Below are positions 35,490 to 46,900 of a stretch of 64,000 nucleotides of DNA, piece after piece. The notes under the pieces are model-generated. The model was not told the origin of the DNA, searched no databases, and worked only from the letters and a program-made list of their open reading frames with translations. Location of the stretch: NCBI GenBank assembly GCA_963576565.1, contig OY755042.1:102965814-103029813 (forward strand), given 5' to 3'. The position numbers and the translations under genes are program-made. Position 1 is the first letter of the stretch, and every line of letters begins with the position of its first letter. The DNA comes from Aspidapion aeneum. Lineage: Eukaryota; Arthropoda; Insecta; Coleoptera; Brentidae.

Positions 35490-35905
35490 AAACAAAACAT
35501 TTCATGTAAAAAAAGCCCAGTACGCGAAAATGGTATTTCGTAAAAGAATTGAGATAAAAATAAAGCCAAGTTCTATAATACAAATTTCAAAATGAAAAGT
35601 TCTTACTAGTTTAGTAAGAATTTTGATGAACTATATATGAGTGAGTGGCAACTTCGACGTTTTGAAAATTTTCTACTTTACTACTTTATGGAATGTGGAG
35701 GGGTTGTTAACTCCATGAAGGTCTTTTATGAAACTTGAAGGGGTTGTTAATTCTATGAAGGTCTACGACTGTGCAAAGTTTGAGTTTCGTAGCTCATTCC
35801 GAAGTAAAGTTTTAGATAGGTCAAATATGGGCTGAAATGTTTCAAGAAAAGATGGTACAGCAGTTTACTCCGCGAACTTGGCCGGGCACTGCCGTGCCCT
35901 CAAGC
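35490..35905 (+). mobile_element. Repeat family C, best copy
   Basis: Runs from AAACATTTCATGTAAAAAAA to GGGCACTGCCGTGCCCTC and links the blocks seen separately at 27893-28200, 29936-30032 and 32085-32905. A 40-bp GGAGGGGTTGTTAACTCCAT-type segment is duplicated at 35697 and 35738. Confidence 0.7.
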
Positions 35906-36249
35906 CAAATTCGGAGGGTCAAAGAACGCAGGCCTGTGAATATCAGTGTTACTTTGGCCAAAAATTCTCATATGCATTTTTAAATCAAAATACTCAGACT
36001 GACAAAACGAAAATTGCAGTTTAGTTTCAAAGGGAATATCGAACGAGTAAATAGCAATCAAACAAATATCGTTGTAGACAATGTATTACTACAACACACA
36101 CAACCCTTTCCATTGTCCAATGACCGAAAAATGATATTTTAATGGAAAGTAAACATTATTAATGGGATAATTCCAATTACATTTCTATTCAGCATTTGAA
36201 AGCATAATTACCCCAGCCTTCACGTCCGTATACGTTGCGTCCTAGAAAA

Positions 36250-36620
36250 AAATTAACTACATGGGTTTTAACATGTGCACATGACCTCCGAACTTTACTT
36301 TAAAAATATAAAATTTGATTCTTTAATTAATACTTTCATCATAAAGTATCAATAAACCCCAAAGAAATTGAATCAAGATTTAAATACTAACTAGAATTTA
36401 ATACCTGGTATGTATGTGTTCGTGTTCAAACGATCATGCGGTGGATGCGTAGGCGGCCTCCTGCAGCGCTTAATTGGACTTAAATTCTGTGCACCGAAGA
36501 TGTTGCATTCTAATTACGAAATATATAGAGAGAGGACGCCCTGTCCCTATAGATTTTTACAGTACCACAGAATCTGGGTCTTACTTTGATTATTGCTCTT
36601 GTGAGTCAATTGAGGCGGTC
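36250..36620 (+). repeat. Interspersed repeat family B
   Basis: CATAAAGTATCAATAAACCC, GTGTTCAAACGATCATGCGG, GCATTCTAATTACGAAATAT match the family described at 25285. The extension GCGGTCGAGGCCGCCCGCAC resembles GATGCCGCCCGTACCCTCGT at 25650. Confidence 0.65.
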
Positions 36621-36639
36621 GAGGCCGCCCGCACGCAAT

Positions 36640-37340
36640 ATTCATATCTATCACCTGGAAGAGCGAATCGGGTGAGCCGAACGTATGCCGGACTAGGCTC
36701 TTATCTATCACTTGTTAAGCAACGCGCCTTCATAACTAGCACACGCAGTCGCGAAATAAGATGTTAGTTCACCTTCAGCTGTGTAGCGAGCCATGTGCTT
36801 TTGTCTTATTTTGCAAAAAAGATGAGCTTATTTTTACCCTCACCATATAGTTACCATCACATTGATGATTGTTCATTCAGAGTGAACTTGTCAACGGAAG
36901 AAGAAACGGAGGTAAGTTGTATTCACTGTTTAGGGTTCGGTTCGGTTCGGAACAATGGTTCGGTTCGGTTCGGAACAATGGTTCAGTTCGGTTCGGTTCG
37001 GTTCGGTTCGTATTATTTTTACCCACCTCATTAAAATCAGCTTGGCAATATTGCGTGATGACAGACACACACAAAAATATATAAAAATTGCATTTTTGAT
37101 ATCTAAGTAGGTATTTAAAAATTATTCAATGTACTAAAATATCGCGATTGAACATGCTAGTTATGAAGACGCGTTGATAACATTTGATGGATAAGAGCTG
37201 CACTCGAGCTCGCTTGATGCGCGATACCAAGTGATAGATATGAATATAACATGTGATGTATAAGAACTGAGCTCGGGCTCGTTCGAATCGCTATTCCAGG
37301 TGATAGATATGAATATGCCGCCCGCACCCCCGTATTGCCA
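36640..37340. repeat. Inverted arms around (TTCGG)n
   Basis: 36640-36725 (TTCATATCTATCACCTGG, GCTCTTATCTATCACTTG) is inverse to 37185-37318 (CAAGTGATAGATATGAATAT, CCAGGTGATAGATATGAATA). Between them lies about 450 bp including the microsatellite at 36936-37015. Confidence 0.6.
36936..37015. repeat. (TTCGG)n microsatellite
   Basis: Pentanucleotide GGTTC/TTCGG units interrupted twice by GGAACAATGGTTCRG. Short frames on both strands across it are repeat translations. Confidence 0.9.
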
Positions 37341-37371
37341 CCCGCGTCTATGGTTGCCGTTGTGTTGCGAG

Positions 37372-37596
37372 AAAAAAATAATTCAAGAAATTTTAAATTT
37401 CAATGAAAATTTGTTATTCAAGAATTTTTTCAAAAAAGGACAGAGTGAAATATATAAACTAGGTGTGATACATTATTATTTATTTATAAAACCAATAATA
37501 ATAGATAACTCATATCTAACCAAATCCCATAACTTAAAAGCCATAGGCCAACAGGTGATAGAGGAGGTCATGATGTCTGATAAAAAATTTCTATAA
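37372..37596 (+). other. Unrecognised protein-like open frame
   Basis: Open from at least 37300 to the stop at 37594-37596. Contains IIQEILNFNENLLFKNFFKK, GQSEIYKLGVIHYYLFIKPI and AIGQQVIEEVMMSDKKFL. Composition is more protein-like than nearby frames, but no start context, splice site pair or family is evident. Could be a transposon coding remnant. Confidence 0.2.
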
Positions 37597-38180
37597 TGCA
37601 TAGGTCCAAACTCTTTCTTTGTCCAGATACAGAGGATCAAAGTTGGCAATTTTTTTAACTTTTTTGGTAATAACTTTTAAAAAAAAAGCAGTAGAAATAT
37701 GAAATTGGGTAAAGTCGTGTACTAGAACAAGAGCAATAAATTGAAATAAAATTATTTTGAAAAAAAATAGTCGGTCAATCTTTTTTAGAATAAAACATTA
37801 TTTTATATTTTATGTTAATAAAAACAAGTCTCTGGCGAGACATAATAATAAAATATTATTGATATTTTTTAAAAGAATAAGTAAGCAAAAATTAATTTTT
37901 TAAAAATTATTATTTTTTATACATTTTTAGAGGTTATTTTGGCAGCCTTTATCTCCTCAACTTGTAATTTTATCAAAAAAGGAAATAACACATTTTTGAA
38001 TCACAATTAGCTGAGTATTTAGCTGGCTGTGACAGATTTTCTTTTTTTTGTAAAACCGTTTTTTACCCCACCTCTCTAACTTTAAAAATCCTATATCTAA
38101 AAACAGTTAGCTATGTTATATAAACTTTTTTCTCGGAAATAACCTGATCTATCACCTGCTGCACCATGGCCCCTAAATTA
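37597..38180. other. AT-rich interval, nothing recognised
   Basis: Homopolymer-rich; no copies elsewhere in the window. Confidence 0.45.
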
Positions 38181-38466
38181 TGGGACACCCTGTATAACAT
38201 TTTAAGGAGCATCGCACCAATATGTGGTTTCCTTAATTTCGAAATATTGTAGAACACGTTTTTCTTTATAATTTATTTTGTTACTAAAACTTCGTAGGAG
38301 CGTCCGTTTCTGATATATTTACAAAAACTGTTTTTAAAGCTGATATAGCGTGGAGTGTGCTAATGGGCTGGAAGTTATCAAATCCGTCATTGATTTATTT
38401 ATTTTTTATAGAAACCATGAAACCGTTTCACAAATCTTAGTTCCTTTTATCTGGGACAACCTATAT
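38181..38466. mobile_element. MITE family D
   Basis: Starts TGGGACACCCTGTATAACAT and ends TTTTATCTGGGACAACCTATA-like, a weak inverted pair of the mariner-type ACACCCTGTA class. Body matches 33493-33690 and (inverted) 63690-63930. Confidence 0.55.
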
Positions 38467-38531
38467 ATGATGCCTCATTAATTACTTCTGCGTGTCGTAT
38501 TCCCTTATTAGTAAACTAGTTTTGAATATTA

Positions 38532-38777
38532 GGGAATTATTGCAATAAAGCCAGGCAGTAATTGTGCCGGGCAGTATTGTGACAGTTTTCTATTGAAAAC
38601 TGACAGTTGATCTTTTAAAATTGACATACCAAAGTCGAATTCATAAATCCAGTCGTTTATTTTCCAATAATAATGGCCGCACTATTAATTCCGGCCCTTA
38701 TAATACACAAAGGCCTAATTTTCAAGGAAGCCAGCTGCCCGGGCCAATTACTGCCTGGCTTTATTGCAATAAGTCCC
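38532..38777. mobile_element. MITE family F, short copy
   Basis: GGGAATTATTGCAATAAAGC and CAGGCAGTAATTG at the left mirror the right end (CAATTACTGCCTGG, CTTTATTGCAATAAGTCCC), about 33 bp, with TA flanks. Inside, GACAGTTTTCTATTGAAAAC is self-complementary. Confidence 0.85.
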
Positions 38778-38779
38778 TA

Positions 38780-39303
38780 TTCCTGATGTTTTGTTCTAAT
38801 TAAAAACGGAGGTTTTTATTTATTAACTCTTTTCTAAAACTTCCAGAAACAACAGACTTTCGCATTATCTTCTTGAATTAATTTTAATTAATTCTAGATC
38901 ATCAATACGCGTCACACCGATCAGTGCCCGAACTAAAAAGGAGAAGCGAACGGGCAACTACTTTTAGTTTGTTCTACACAAAACTCTGTTCTCTAACACT
39001 ACTTGTTTATTAATTAGATAAAACCATTTATCAAAAACATCTGACCACTTGTTAAGCATGCCAAATCATAGCAAGAGAAACGTAACGGTCTTGAGTTTAA
39101 CCTAGATTTTCTTTAAATATTTAAAAATTTGGGTAGTCTGAACGGTTGTTTAGTGTTTTAATTAGCTGGGGCTACACTAAACACAAATCATAAAAAAACA
39201 ATCTAATTTGTGTTTGTCATCGACGCTTCCAACGAACATATAAATCTCAGGTATCGTTTTTGCAAAAAAATAGCTCACTACTACTACTACTACTACTAGT
39301 TAG
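38780..39303. other. Spacer with (ACT)7
   Basis: Short ACT trinucleotide run at about 39279-39298. Otherwise nothing recognised. Confidence 0.45.
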
Positions 39304-39311
39304 AGCACAAA

Positions 39312-39515
39312 CAGTAGCGTGTCGTGGATAAAAGGGGGGGGGCGAAGACCTTAATGGGCGCAAATATAAGTATGGGAGTCAAATAAATTACAAACCTTTT
39401 TTAAAAATAATAACACTATTAATTCTATTTTTTTCTCAAAGGACGCCAGGGGCGCCACGCGCAGAAAGGCGGGGGGGCGTTCGCTCCCCCTGGTCCCCTA
39501 TACGACACTCCACTG
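39312..39515. mobile_element. hAT MITE, 8-bp TSD
   Basis: CAGTAGCGTGTCGT and ACGACACTCCACTG are inverted. Flanks AGCACAAA (39304-39311) and TGCACAAA (39516-39523) differ at one base. G- and C-rich tracts lie just inside the ends. Confidence 0.75.
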
Positions 39516-39524
39516 TGCACAAAA

Positions 39525-41195
39525 TTTAAAAAGGCTCTCCGTTTTCGGTCTAGAAGCAAATCATAAAAATCATTATACTTTTTGGCCATTTATCTCTAGT
39601 TCAACCCCGCTAAATCCGAATATCTCTATTGCCAACTCAAAATATCAATAGGGGCGGAGAAAATTCCCCCAAACCCCTAAAACCTGTTTTTTTTTTAGTT
39701 TTATTCAATTTTCTCGAAAACTAACCTTTTTATCGAAAACTGTAAAAACAGTTTTTTTTTTGTGGAGATCAAAATTCCCTTTCCAACGATGTATTGGTCG
39801 ATACGGTCAGAAAAAGGAAGTAGATCTTCAGTGGCGTCTGTAAATTGAGATTTCTCAAAAACTACACTTCTTGAGAAAAATGTCTAGTATACTTTATTAT
39901 AGACAATAAAATTTTCTTTTAAATGCTGTAATATAATGTGGGGTCTATTTCACATATAAGTTTCCAGAGGCGTACTTATATAAATAAATTTTTAAAATAA
40001 CCAAAATAATCAATTTTTATACATATTTTATCTCTTTTCAAAAAAATTAAGCTTTTCCGTAAAACACTATATTTTTTACTTTATTATATTCAATTGACAA
40101 TAGTTTTTAGAATATTTAACAATTTTTTTTTGTTTGGTAATTCTTGAAAGTGTCCATTGTAGGGACGTCTCTGGAGAGTTAGTCATATTTTCTATCACAT
40201 TTTGTGATACGCCTTTTAAAGGGGAATTTTGTTATCCACCCTAAAACTTATATTGTCGTAAGAAGCTCCATTTTTAGGAAAATTGAATAACACCTGTAGA
40301 AAAATTGGTTAGTTTAGTGATTTTAAATAATTACTTTAAATTAAGGACACCAGTAGAAATTTTATTGTCTACGACGAAGGACACATTTTTTGATAAAGAG
40401 CTTGGTTTTTAGGAAAATCGAATAAAACGTGTTAAAAACATGTTTTTTTCATGATTTTTTTTTAATCACTTCCATTTACGGACGTCGTTGGAGAGTTTGT
40501 TATATGTCATACCCACCGAGTTTTACATCGTTAAAAAGGGAATTCATTGTCTAGAATAAACAGTATTATATATTTTTTCAAGCTTAGTTTCCGAGAAACT
40601 TGGATAAAAAAAACAAAAATGGTTTAATTTCTGTTTTTTTTTAATCGATTTAGTTACTGATGAACCTAAAGTTTTAATTATGAAACCAACTTATTTATGT
40701 TACACATTATTTTAAGAAAATTTTATTGACCTATAACAAAATTAAACACATATTTTCTTGTAAGTAGTTTATAAAAAATCGAATAAATCTTGGGAAAAAC
40801 ATGGGTATTTTTTTACTTTTAAAAATTACTTCAATTAACGGACATCGCTAAAGAGTTTGTTATCAATCTAACTCCTTTAAGTTATACCTTGTTGAAAAGG
40901 CAATTTTATTATCTACAATAAAGTATATTAAGTATAAATTTTTTCTTAGCAGCTTAGTTTTAAGAAAATTAAAAAAATTTTAAACTTTCAGATTTTGGGG
41001 GACCTGGGGGGTTTTTGGAGGTTTTGCAGCCATTTAAAAAAAAAACTAAAAAAAACTATGATATTATTTTTTAGTTATATAAGTGTCAATTTGACTTTCG
41101 CCGCCATGTTGGCTGCCATCTTGAATATATCAGCCCCTGTCAACATTTCGAGGTGGCAACAGGGATATTCGGATTCAGCGGGATAGAAATAACTA
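39525..41195. repeat. Long repeat family R1 with internal 165-180 bp periodicity
   Basis: Outer 39612-39660 (CCGCTAAATCCGAATATCTC) is inverse to 41140-41187 (GGATATTCGGATTCAGCGGG). Inside, the motifs GGACGTCTCTGGAGAGTTAG (40162), GGACGTCGTTGGAGAGTTTG (40491) and GGACATCGCTAAAGAGTTTG (40839) alternate with AATTTTATTGTCTACRA-type units. Non-coding. A partial inverted copy is at 190-590. Confidence 0.6.
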
Positions 41196-41424
41196 TTGAT
41201 GGGAGACAATACTTCGTTTACCTCGGGCGTCAATAACGATATATCCGTCACTGCAAAGACGCACCTTTACTTAATAAGAGCAATCTCTTATCGCCCTTTA
41301 CTAACTAACTACTAATCAAATTATTTTATTGACGCGATCTTATTTTAGGTCTGGCATTCATCGACAAAAACTTAATATCGTGTTTCTCTTGACGATGACG
41401 TCACAAACAGGCTAATAAAGTTTT
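41196..41424. other. Spacer
   Basis: Nothing recognised. Confidence 0.4.
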
Positions 41425-41432
41425 CCATTCTG

Positions 41433-42584
41433 CAGTGGAGGCTGCTACAGGGAGGGAAACGGGCAGTGCTCTCCCAAAACCAGACAACAAACAGTATTTT
41501 TTATTGATTTATTTAAAAAAGTTAAATCTTCCCGTACGACATGTCTAGTTCTTTTCTTTAGTCTGTGGTTAACCGAAGGCGATTATTTGGGTAAACTTTT
41601 TTAGCGTAAATAATTACAAGCCGGCAGCACCGCGAGGGACCAGATTTCAATTTCACCCGTTTTTCAGCGGTGTATGGGTGGCTGTTCTCGCGCGGGGGCG
41701 GGAGGGAATGTTTGTTTTAATTGAAGTCGGTCATATTTATCGTGCGAAAACGTTCGTTGCCCTTCCTACGTTTTGCCGGGCGAAAACGTTCGTTGCCCTT
41801 CCTACGTTTTGCCGGTTTTATCCTTAGTGAAGACGTATGAGTTTGTTTTGGTTTGAGATAGGTCAGTAGTTAAAAGTCTTGCCGGTCGCTTGTACATTGT
41901 TTGCTTTTGTTTGTTTTCAAAATGAAAATAAATACCGTCGATTATATAATTAACTGTGCAAATTTAAATACGTTGATATATGAATTTCGATTACAAATAA
42001 AATATTTAGGGCCACATAGACCGGACCTGAAAATTCTAAAAATTAACCAAAGTTTTAGTGCAAGTTATAAAAAATTATACGATGCTGAAAACTGGTTGTA
42101 CGGTTGTAAAAAACGAAATGCTTTTTTTGTGTGATCCTGCGTGGGTGGAAAAGGGAATGTGTGAACTCAAGCACTTTAGTGAAAAGTTAAAGACACAAAG
42201 TAAGTGCTACTTAAATAACCACATAGAATGTTCTATGCTAGACAAGACTGATATTAGGTGCCAATTAAATAGTGCTTATAGGCAAAACATTACCGAACAT
42301 AATGAAAATGTGACTAATAGACTATTTAAAATTTTGTGGGATCTTTGAGGTTACTCTACGGGCCATCATGAGTCTGAAACTGATGCTAATCCGAGCACTT
42401 TTCGTATGTAAAAGAAGGGCGAATAGACTTTATCTATAAAGAAATAAACTAAAAACTACACCAAGCTGCTTGTTTGTAAAATGCTAAAATAAAATTGTTT
42501 AGATAAGTTTTTTTATCTCCTTTTCCATGCAATATAAATTTCTGCTCCCCCCCCCCCCATTTATAACGCCACCAGCCGCCACTG
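41433..42584 (+). mobile_element. hAT element with ZMYM-type transposase remnant
   Basis: Ends CAGTGGAGGCTGCTAC and CACCAGCCGCCACTG are inverted. Target duplications CCATTCTG (41425-41432) and CCATTTTG (42585-42592) agree in 7 of 8 bases. A GC-rich 5' region (41630-41720) and a 38-bp tandem duplication (41738-41815, GCGAAAACGTTCGTTGCCCT) precede the coding remnant. Only the transposase N-terminus survives; the catalytic part has been deleted. Confidence 0.9.
41922..42412 (+). pseudogene. ZMYM/TTF-type hAT transposase, N-terminal part
   Basis: MKINTVDYIINCA at 41922, then YLGPHRPDLKILKINQSFSA, LYDAENWLYGCKKRNAFF, a frameshift, then WVEKGMCELKHFSEKLKTQS, KCYLNNHIECS, NSAYRQNITEHNENVTNRL and, past a stop and frameshift, EVTLR, then GHHESETDANPSTFR. 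This is the TTF/ZMYM zinc-finger lead-in of hAT transposases (W-L-x-G-C, the F-x-x-L-K-H-x-S-E block, Y-R-x-x-I-x-x-H-N-E, L-R-G-H-x-E). No RNase-H catalytic domain remains. Confidence 0.75.
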
Positions 42585-42592
42585 CCATTTTG

Positions 42593-43814
42593 TCTCTTCA
42601 AATGAATTTTCTTTCCCCTCTTTATTGTCTTACGACTTTTAACGCTAGTGGGTGCCGATTCTTAACGATAAAGAGAAAATAGAAGCGGAGATTAAGAAAG
42701 TTTTAACGCTAATTATGGCAATGCTGTCTAATTTGATAATGCGCAGAGAAACTCCCAGTTGCGTAGCGATGTAGCCTCGGGCCAGTGTTCCAACAATGTG
42801 GTAAAGTTCTGTCATTTCAAAAAGCCGCACAAACAAACTGGCGCGGGCCACCCTAATCATAATAACCATTTTGGGATTTGCAGGAGTCCTGTGCAAAAAT
42901 TGAAAATTAATTTTTCAAATTTTGGGAAGAATTTCTGTGTTTTAAGCACGGCTAGGTATACATCATTCTTTAAAGTTAAAGTTTCGAACATACCTTATAC
43001 CATTCTATAAGTACCTAATTCTTTCTCGAAATATAACAAAGGCTTTCGAAAAAACTATGTTTATATTACGGATTTGAATTCATGTCATTATTATAGCACA
43101 GCCTACCTGTTGTTAGGTAGGCTGTGATTCTAGTGACATTTTCATTATTATTGTGTATATTTTAGTTTGTTTTTATAAGTGAGGATCTAGTAAGTGTCCG
43201 TTCCAAAATATACGAACGTATTACACATATTATAGGGGGCAAGCTACATAGTATATAGTACCTATCTATTAATGATTATTATACGCATTAAGCAGCAAAT
43301 TTATTAAACGTTTTATTTTACTTGACTATATACTATAAACAGTTCCCAGTCCGGCCCATATTCTCTTTTATTTGTTTAAGATTCCTTAATGGGTTTCACA
43401 CTTCAAATTTTATTATGGTTTTTTTTGGCGGCTTTTGAAATGAAAGGACTATACTATAAAACACATTATATTGAAGATATTGTGTAAAGTTTTGTTGAAC
43501 ACTATTAGGTATTATGTAAGTCAATACGAGTATTCCTTTGATACCTAAGTTTCCCATTATCAAACTATTTCCGGAAAATCCTGAATCTGACATCTAAAAT
43601 TCCCTGACAGTAGCAACGCTAGCTAAAACTTTCGTTTTATACAACCACAAACCACTTAAAAGACAAGCAGACAACTATAAACACTTCTAAAACTCCAACG
43701 AATTTAATAAGAAATTTATCTTCTTTGAAGCGACATTTTTAAGACCCTGAAATATAAATCCATCCAAACAAAAAGAAACTCAAAAAACATGAGCGCATAC
43801 AAGAGGCTCAAGCA
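42593..43814. other. Unannotated interval with one hairpin
   Basis: Contains the perfect stem at 43097-43126. Short frames at 42645-42896 (minus) and 42759-43010 (plus) overlap and are unrecognised. Confidence 0.45.
43097..43126. repeat. 12-bp perfect hairpin
   Basis: CACAGCCTACCT and AGGTAGGCTGTG around a 6-base loop. Similar in style to the hairpin at 53725-53764 but different sequence. Confidence 0.7.
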
Positions 43815-43822
43815 TTCAACAC

Positions 43823-44440
43823 TAGGCATGGGTAACACTGGTTCGAATGGCACTTTTGTATCGATACCGTTCTTGGTTTCACAAGTGTTAATAAAGTCAC
43901 AACAAATTGTATGACACCATGACACTTTATAAGATGGCGGAAGTTTGCTGAGCTAGGAGGCGTCACTGACGCACTGTGCACTATTTAAATGTTATAACTT
44001 GTCCAAATATATTTACCATAACTGACAGTTGTTTTAATTGCCGCAACAATGTCACTTTATTGTTGAAACAATTAAAAGTAACGTCACGATTGGTAAAAAG
44101 TGTATCATGCACAGAACACCAAGGGTGTCATGATACTACTAGTTAATATTTCTACATACTGCGAACAGCTCTCTCTTTCGGTTACAGTTAAGTCGATAGT
44201 CGGGGATTCCCGGATTTCTCAATACCGAAACGTAGAATAAAACAAAGCAGTGTTGATGCGCCGCAAAATAAAATATAAATCAGTGTTGCCAAAGCTGGTA
44301 CAATTTTGAGTTGCTTATAGCTCACCTTTCTTACTGTGTCATGACACAATAATTGTGCTGCAAGATTGCCTTGATACAGCAAGGCAGTGTCAGCGTCATT
44401 GTATCGACACGGCGAAAATTTACTGTGTTACCTATGCCTA
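43823..44440. mobile_element. hAT non-autonomous element, perfect 8-bp TSD
   Basis: TTCAACAC is duplicated exactly (43815-43822, 44441-44448). TAGGCATGGGTAACACTGG is mirrored by ACTGTGTTACCTATGCCTA. 618 bp, non-coding. CAGTGTTG/CACTGT words recur inside near the ends. Confidence 0.9.
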
Positions 44441-44448
44441 TTCAACAC

Positions 44449-44790
44449 CGAGTGAAAAGACCATGAACCAAAGTAAGCCCAGATCCTGTGTACTGTAATA
44501 TTCTATATTTCGTAATTACAATGCGACGTAACATCAACGGTGCACAGAATTTGGATCCAGTTAAGCGCGGCGCCGACGGCTGCCGACCTACGCATCCTCG
44601 TTTCAACTCAAATACAAACACATACATACCGAGTATTAATTCTTAGTTAGTATTCAAGTCTTTGGTGAATTACTTTTGGGGTTTATTGATACTTTTATGA
44701 TGAAATTATTAATTAAAGAATGGTCAGATTTTAATATTTTTTTTCAGTAAAATTTGGGGGTGTACATGTGCACTTATGGAGAAACCGCCA
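44449..44790 (-). repeat. Interspersed repeat family B
   Basis: ATTTCGTAATTACAATGCGA, CGGTGCACAGAATTTGGATC, GAGTATTAATTCTTAGTTAG and GGGGTTTATTGATACTTTTA are the inverse of the 25285 and 36250 copies. The 43823 element landed at its edge. Confidence 0.65.
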
Positions 44791-46300
44791 CTTCTCTTAA
44801 AATAGTGGCAAAATCGGCCGTAAGGAAATTAAATATCAGAGGTGGCGTATTATTTTGACTGATGACTTTTTGTAAAAAACAAAAGTTGCGCAAACATGGC
44901 GTTTCGTAGCCTGTTTTCTGTCTGTTTGGCTTTGCGACGTATCCGTTCTGGAAATTAATTTGATTATACGTAGTTACCAAAATCGAAATGGTAGATTGAA
45001 AATCGAAAAAAAATTGGTTGTTATTTTCCACTTAATGTTGCAACCTCTATGATGACCAAAATCATCCCACGATAGTGAGAAATTCAGAAATGTAACAGAG
45101 TGGATGTGTAATCTTAACTTAGGCGTCGAAATAAGTAAGTGAAAATGAATAGTGAAAATAGGTAAAATATTAAAGTAGAGACATTGTTCAAATAGTTATA
45201 TTTAAGGTAAAATAAAATAATTCTGAACAACATCAATTTACAAAAATAAGTTTTTAAATAGGAACCCACTGTCATCCCATGATAAAACTTGCCTACATGT
45301 AAATAAATACTCTAGAAAACAAATATAACAAAATAAAAAATCCGTTTTTAAACTGCATCAAAAATAAATTTTGGGGTGAGACCCCTCTATTTTTTTTTAC
45401 AAAAAGGATGCCACTAGGCATACCATATTTAAGCTTGTAGACCTATAAGATTAGACAGCAACTTTTACCTCAATATGCCCACGACTTTATGAATAACAAG
45501 GGCTTAAAGAAATCAAGTCAGTGCTAAAAATGATATTAGGCATTAAAAAACTTCTTTCTACTTACTTAAGAATTTGACCAAAAATTATGAAAATCAAAAG
45601 TGACAAGGTCTAAATATAGGGCTTACCCTATTTCCTCTAAAGTGACCCCACTTAAAATATCTAGCTTGAATGGAGGTCAACGAGCGAGAAACTGAAGCAA
45701 AGAAAAAGACAGAGTGCATTCGTCGTTATTTTGACCCAGTCAAATGCACCCAAGAGGGTTAATCATTGCCTCCCTGTGGCATCTACCTAAACTACTTGCT
45801 AATTAGTGTTTAACCAAACCTAATTAAAAATTAAATTCATATGCCGCGATCGCGCAACACTTAACAGTGCCTTAAAAATAACCAAGTGTCGTTAAAACAT
45901 AAAACTAAAAAGGAGTTAGGACCGCCGAAAGAAGACAAACCAATATCTATGGTATCTCTGGCTTTCAGTTTTCATGTTTTTTAACATTTTCTCTTCAATA
46001 AGTAAACAATCTCAACTCTGACTTACTTATTCAGCTATTAAATCTTTCAAATACATTTTAGTTGTCCTCCTTGTTAATTCCACTTTCCATTTATGTTTTC
46101 TCTGTTTAAGTTCCATGTTTATTGTCAAATCTTCTCCTTTCTGCCCGAAACAATCTAACATCACTTTGGGTCATCAAAAATATAACTTGACTTATATATG
46201 TTCGCAGGCATAGTCGCTATGTAATAAATGATTACCACACTTACAAGTACAACCTAAATTTAAGTACAAGGTGTTTTTGTACAACTGAGGATCAATGCTT
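44791..46300. other. AT-rich interval, nothing recognised
   Basis: Only weak words shared (ATCATCCCACGATAGTGAG near 45061, CTGTCATCCCATGATAAAAC near 45269, not inverse). No coding resemblance. Confidence 0.45.
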
Positions 46301-46500
46301 NNNNNNNNNNNNNNNNNNNNNNNNNNNNNNNNNNNNNNNNNNNNNNNNNNNNNNNNNNNNNNNNNNNNNNNNNNNNNNNNNNNNNNNNNNNNNNNNNNNN
46401 NNNNNNNNNNNNNNNNNNNNNNNNNNNNNNNNNNNNNNNNNNNNNNNNNNNNNNNNNNNNNNNNNNNNNNNNNNNNNNNNNNNNNNNNNNNNNNNNNNNN
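46301..46500. other. Assembly gap of 200 N inside a tandem repeat
   Basis: The left flank ends ...AGGTGTTTTTGTACAACTGA, GGATCAATGCTT and the right flank restarts AGGTGTTTTGTACAAGTGGG, GATCAAGCTT. Both sides carry the same about 35-40 bp unit, so the gap spans a tandem array of unknown length. Frames running across the gap are meaningless. Confidence 0.95.
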
Positions 46501-46900
46501 AGGTGTTTTGTACAAGTGGGGATCAAGCTTAATATTATAAACTGTTAATATTTTAAAACAAGTTAACTACAGGGTGGAAAAAAAATTAAATAATTTTTTT
46601 AATACATTTTTTAAAATGTTAGGTTAGGTTTTTTTTTTAAACTTTACATTGTAGAACGAATGATTTTGCGTATGTTTTCTTTATTCACTTTAATATGACT
46701 TTGCGGGCTATGAATTGAGAAACGAAAAGTGAAAATTTTAATCATAAATTACTAAAATGTAATTAGGGTAGCTTTTGTTATTGTTTGAGGGTATTGTTTT
46801 GTCTATAAAGGGTAGCGAGCTAGAACGTTCAATAATTAAATGTTTTGACGAATGCCAGTGTAGGAAAGTTCTAGTAGCCGGTGGAAGCTCATGATCCAGT
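46501..46900. other. Spacer
   Basis: Includes GTTAGGTTAGG near 46619, two TTAGG units, too short to call telomeric. Nothing else recognised. Confidence 0.4.

Noticed and set aside
36877..37074. Proline/arginine/threonine-repeat peptide on either strand
   Set aside because: Direct translation of the (TTCGG)n microsatellite.
42645..43010. Overlapping plus and minus frames of 83 codons as a small gene
   Set aside because: No recognisable domain, no splice or start context, and the two frames are mutual shadows.
46192..46540. Frames of 81-107 codons across the gap
   Set aside because: Most residues are N-derived; no real sequence.
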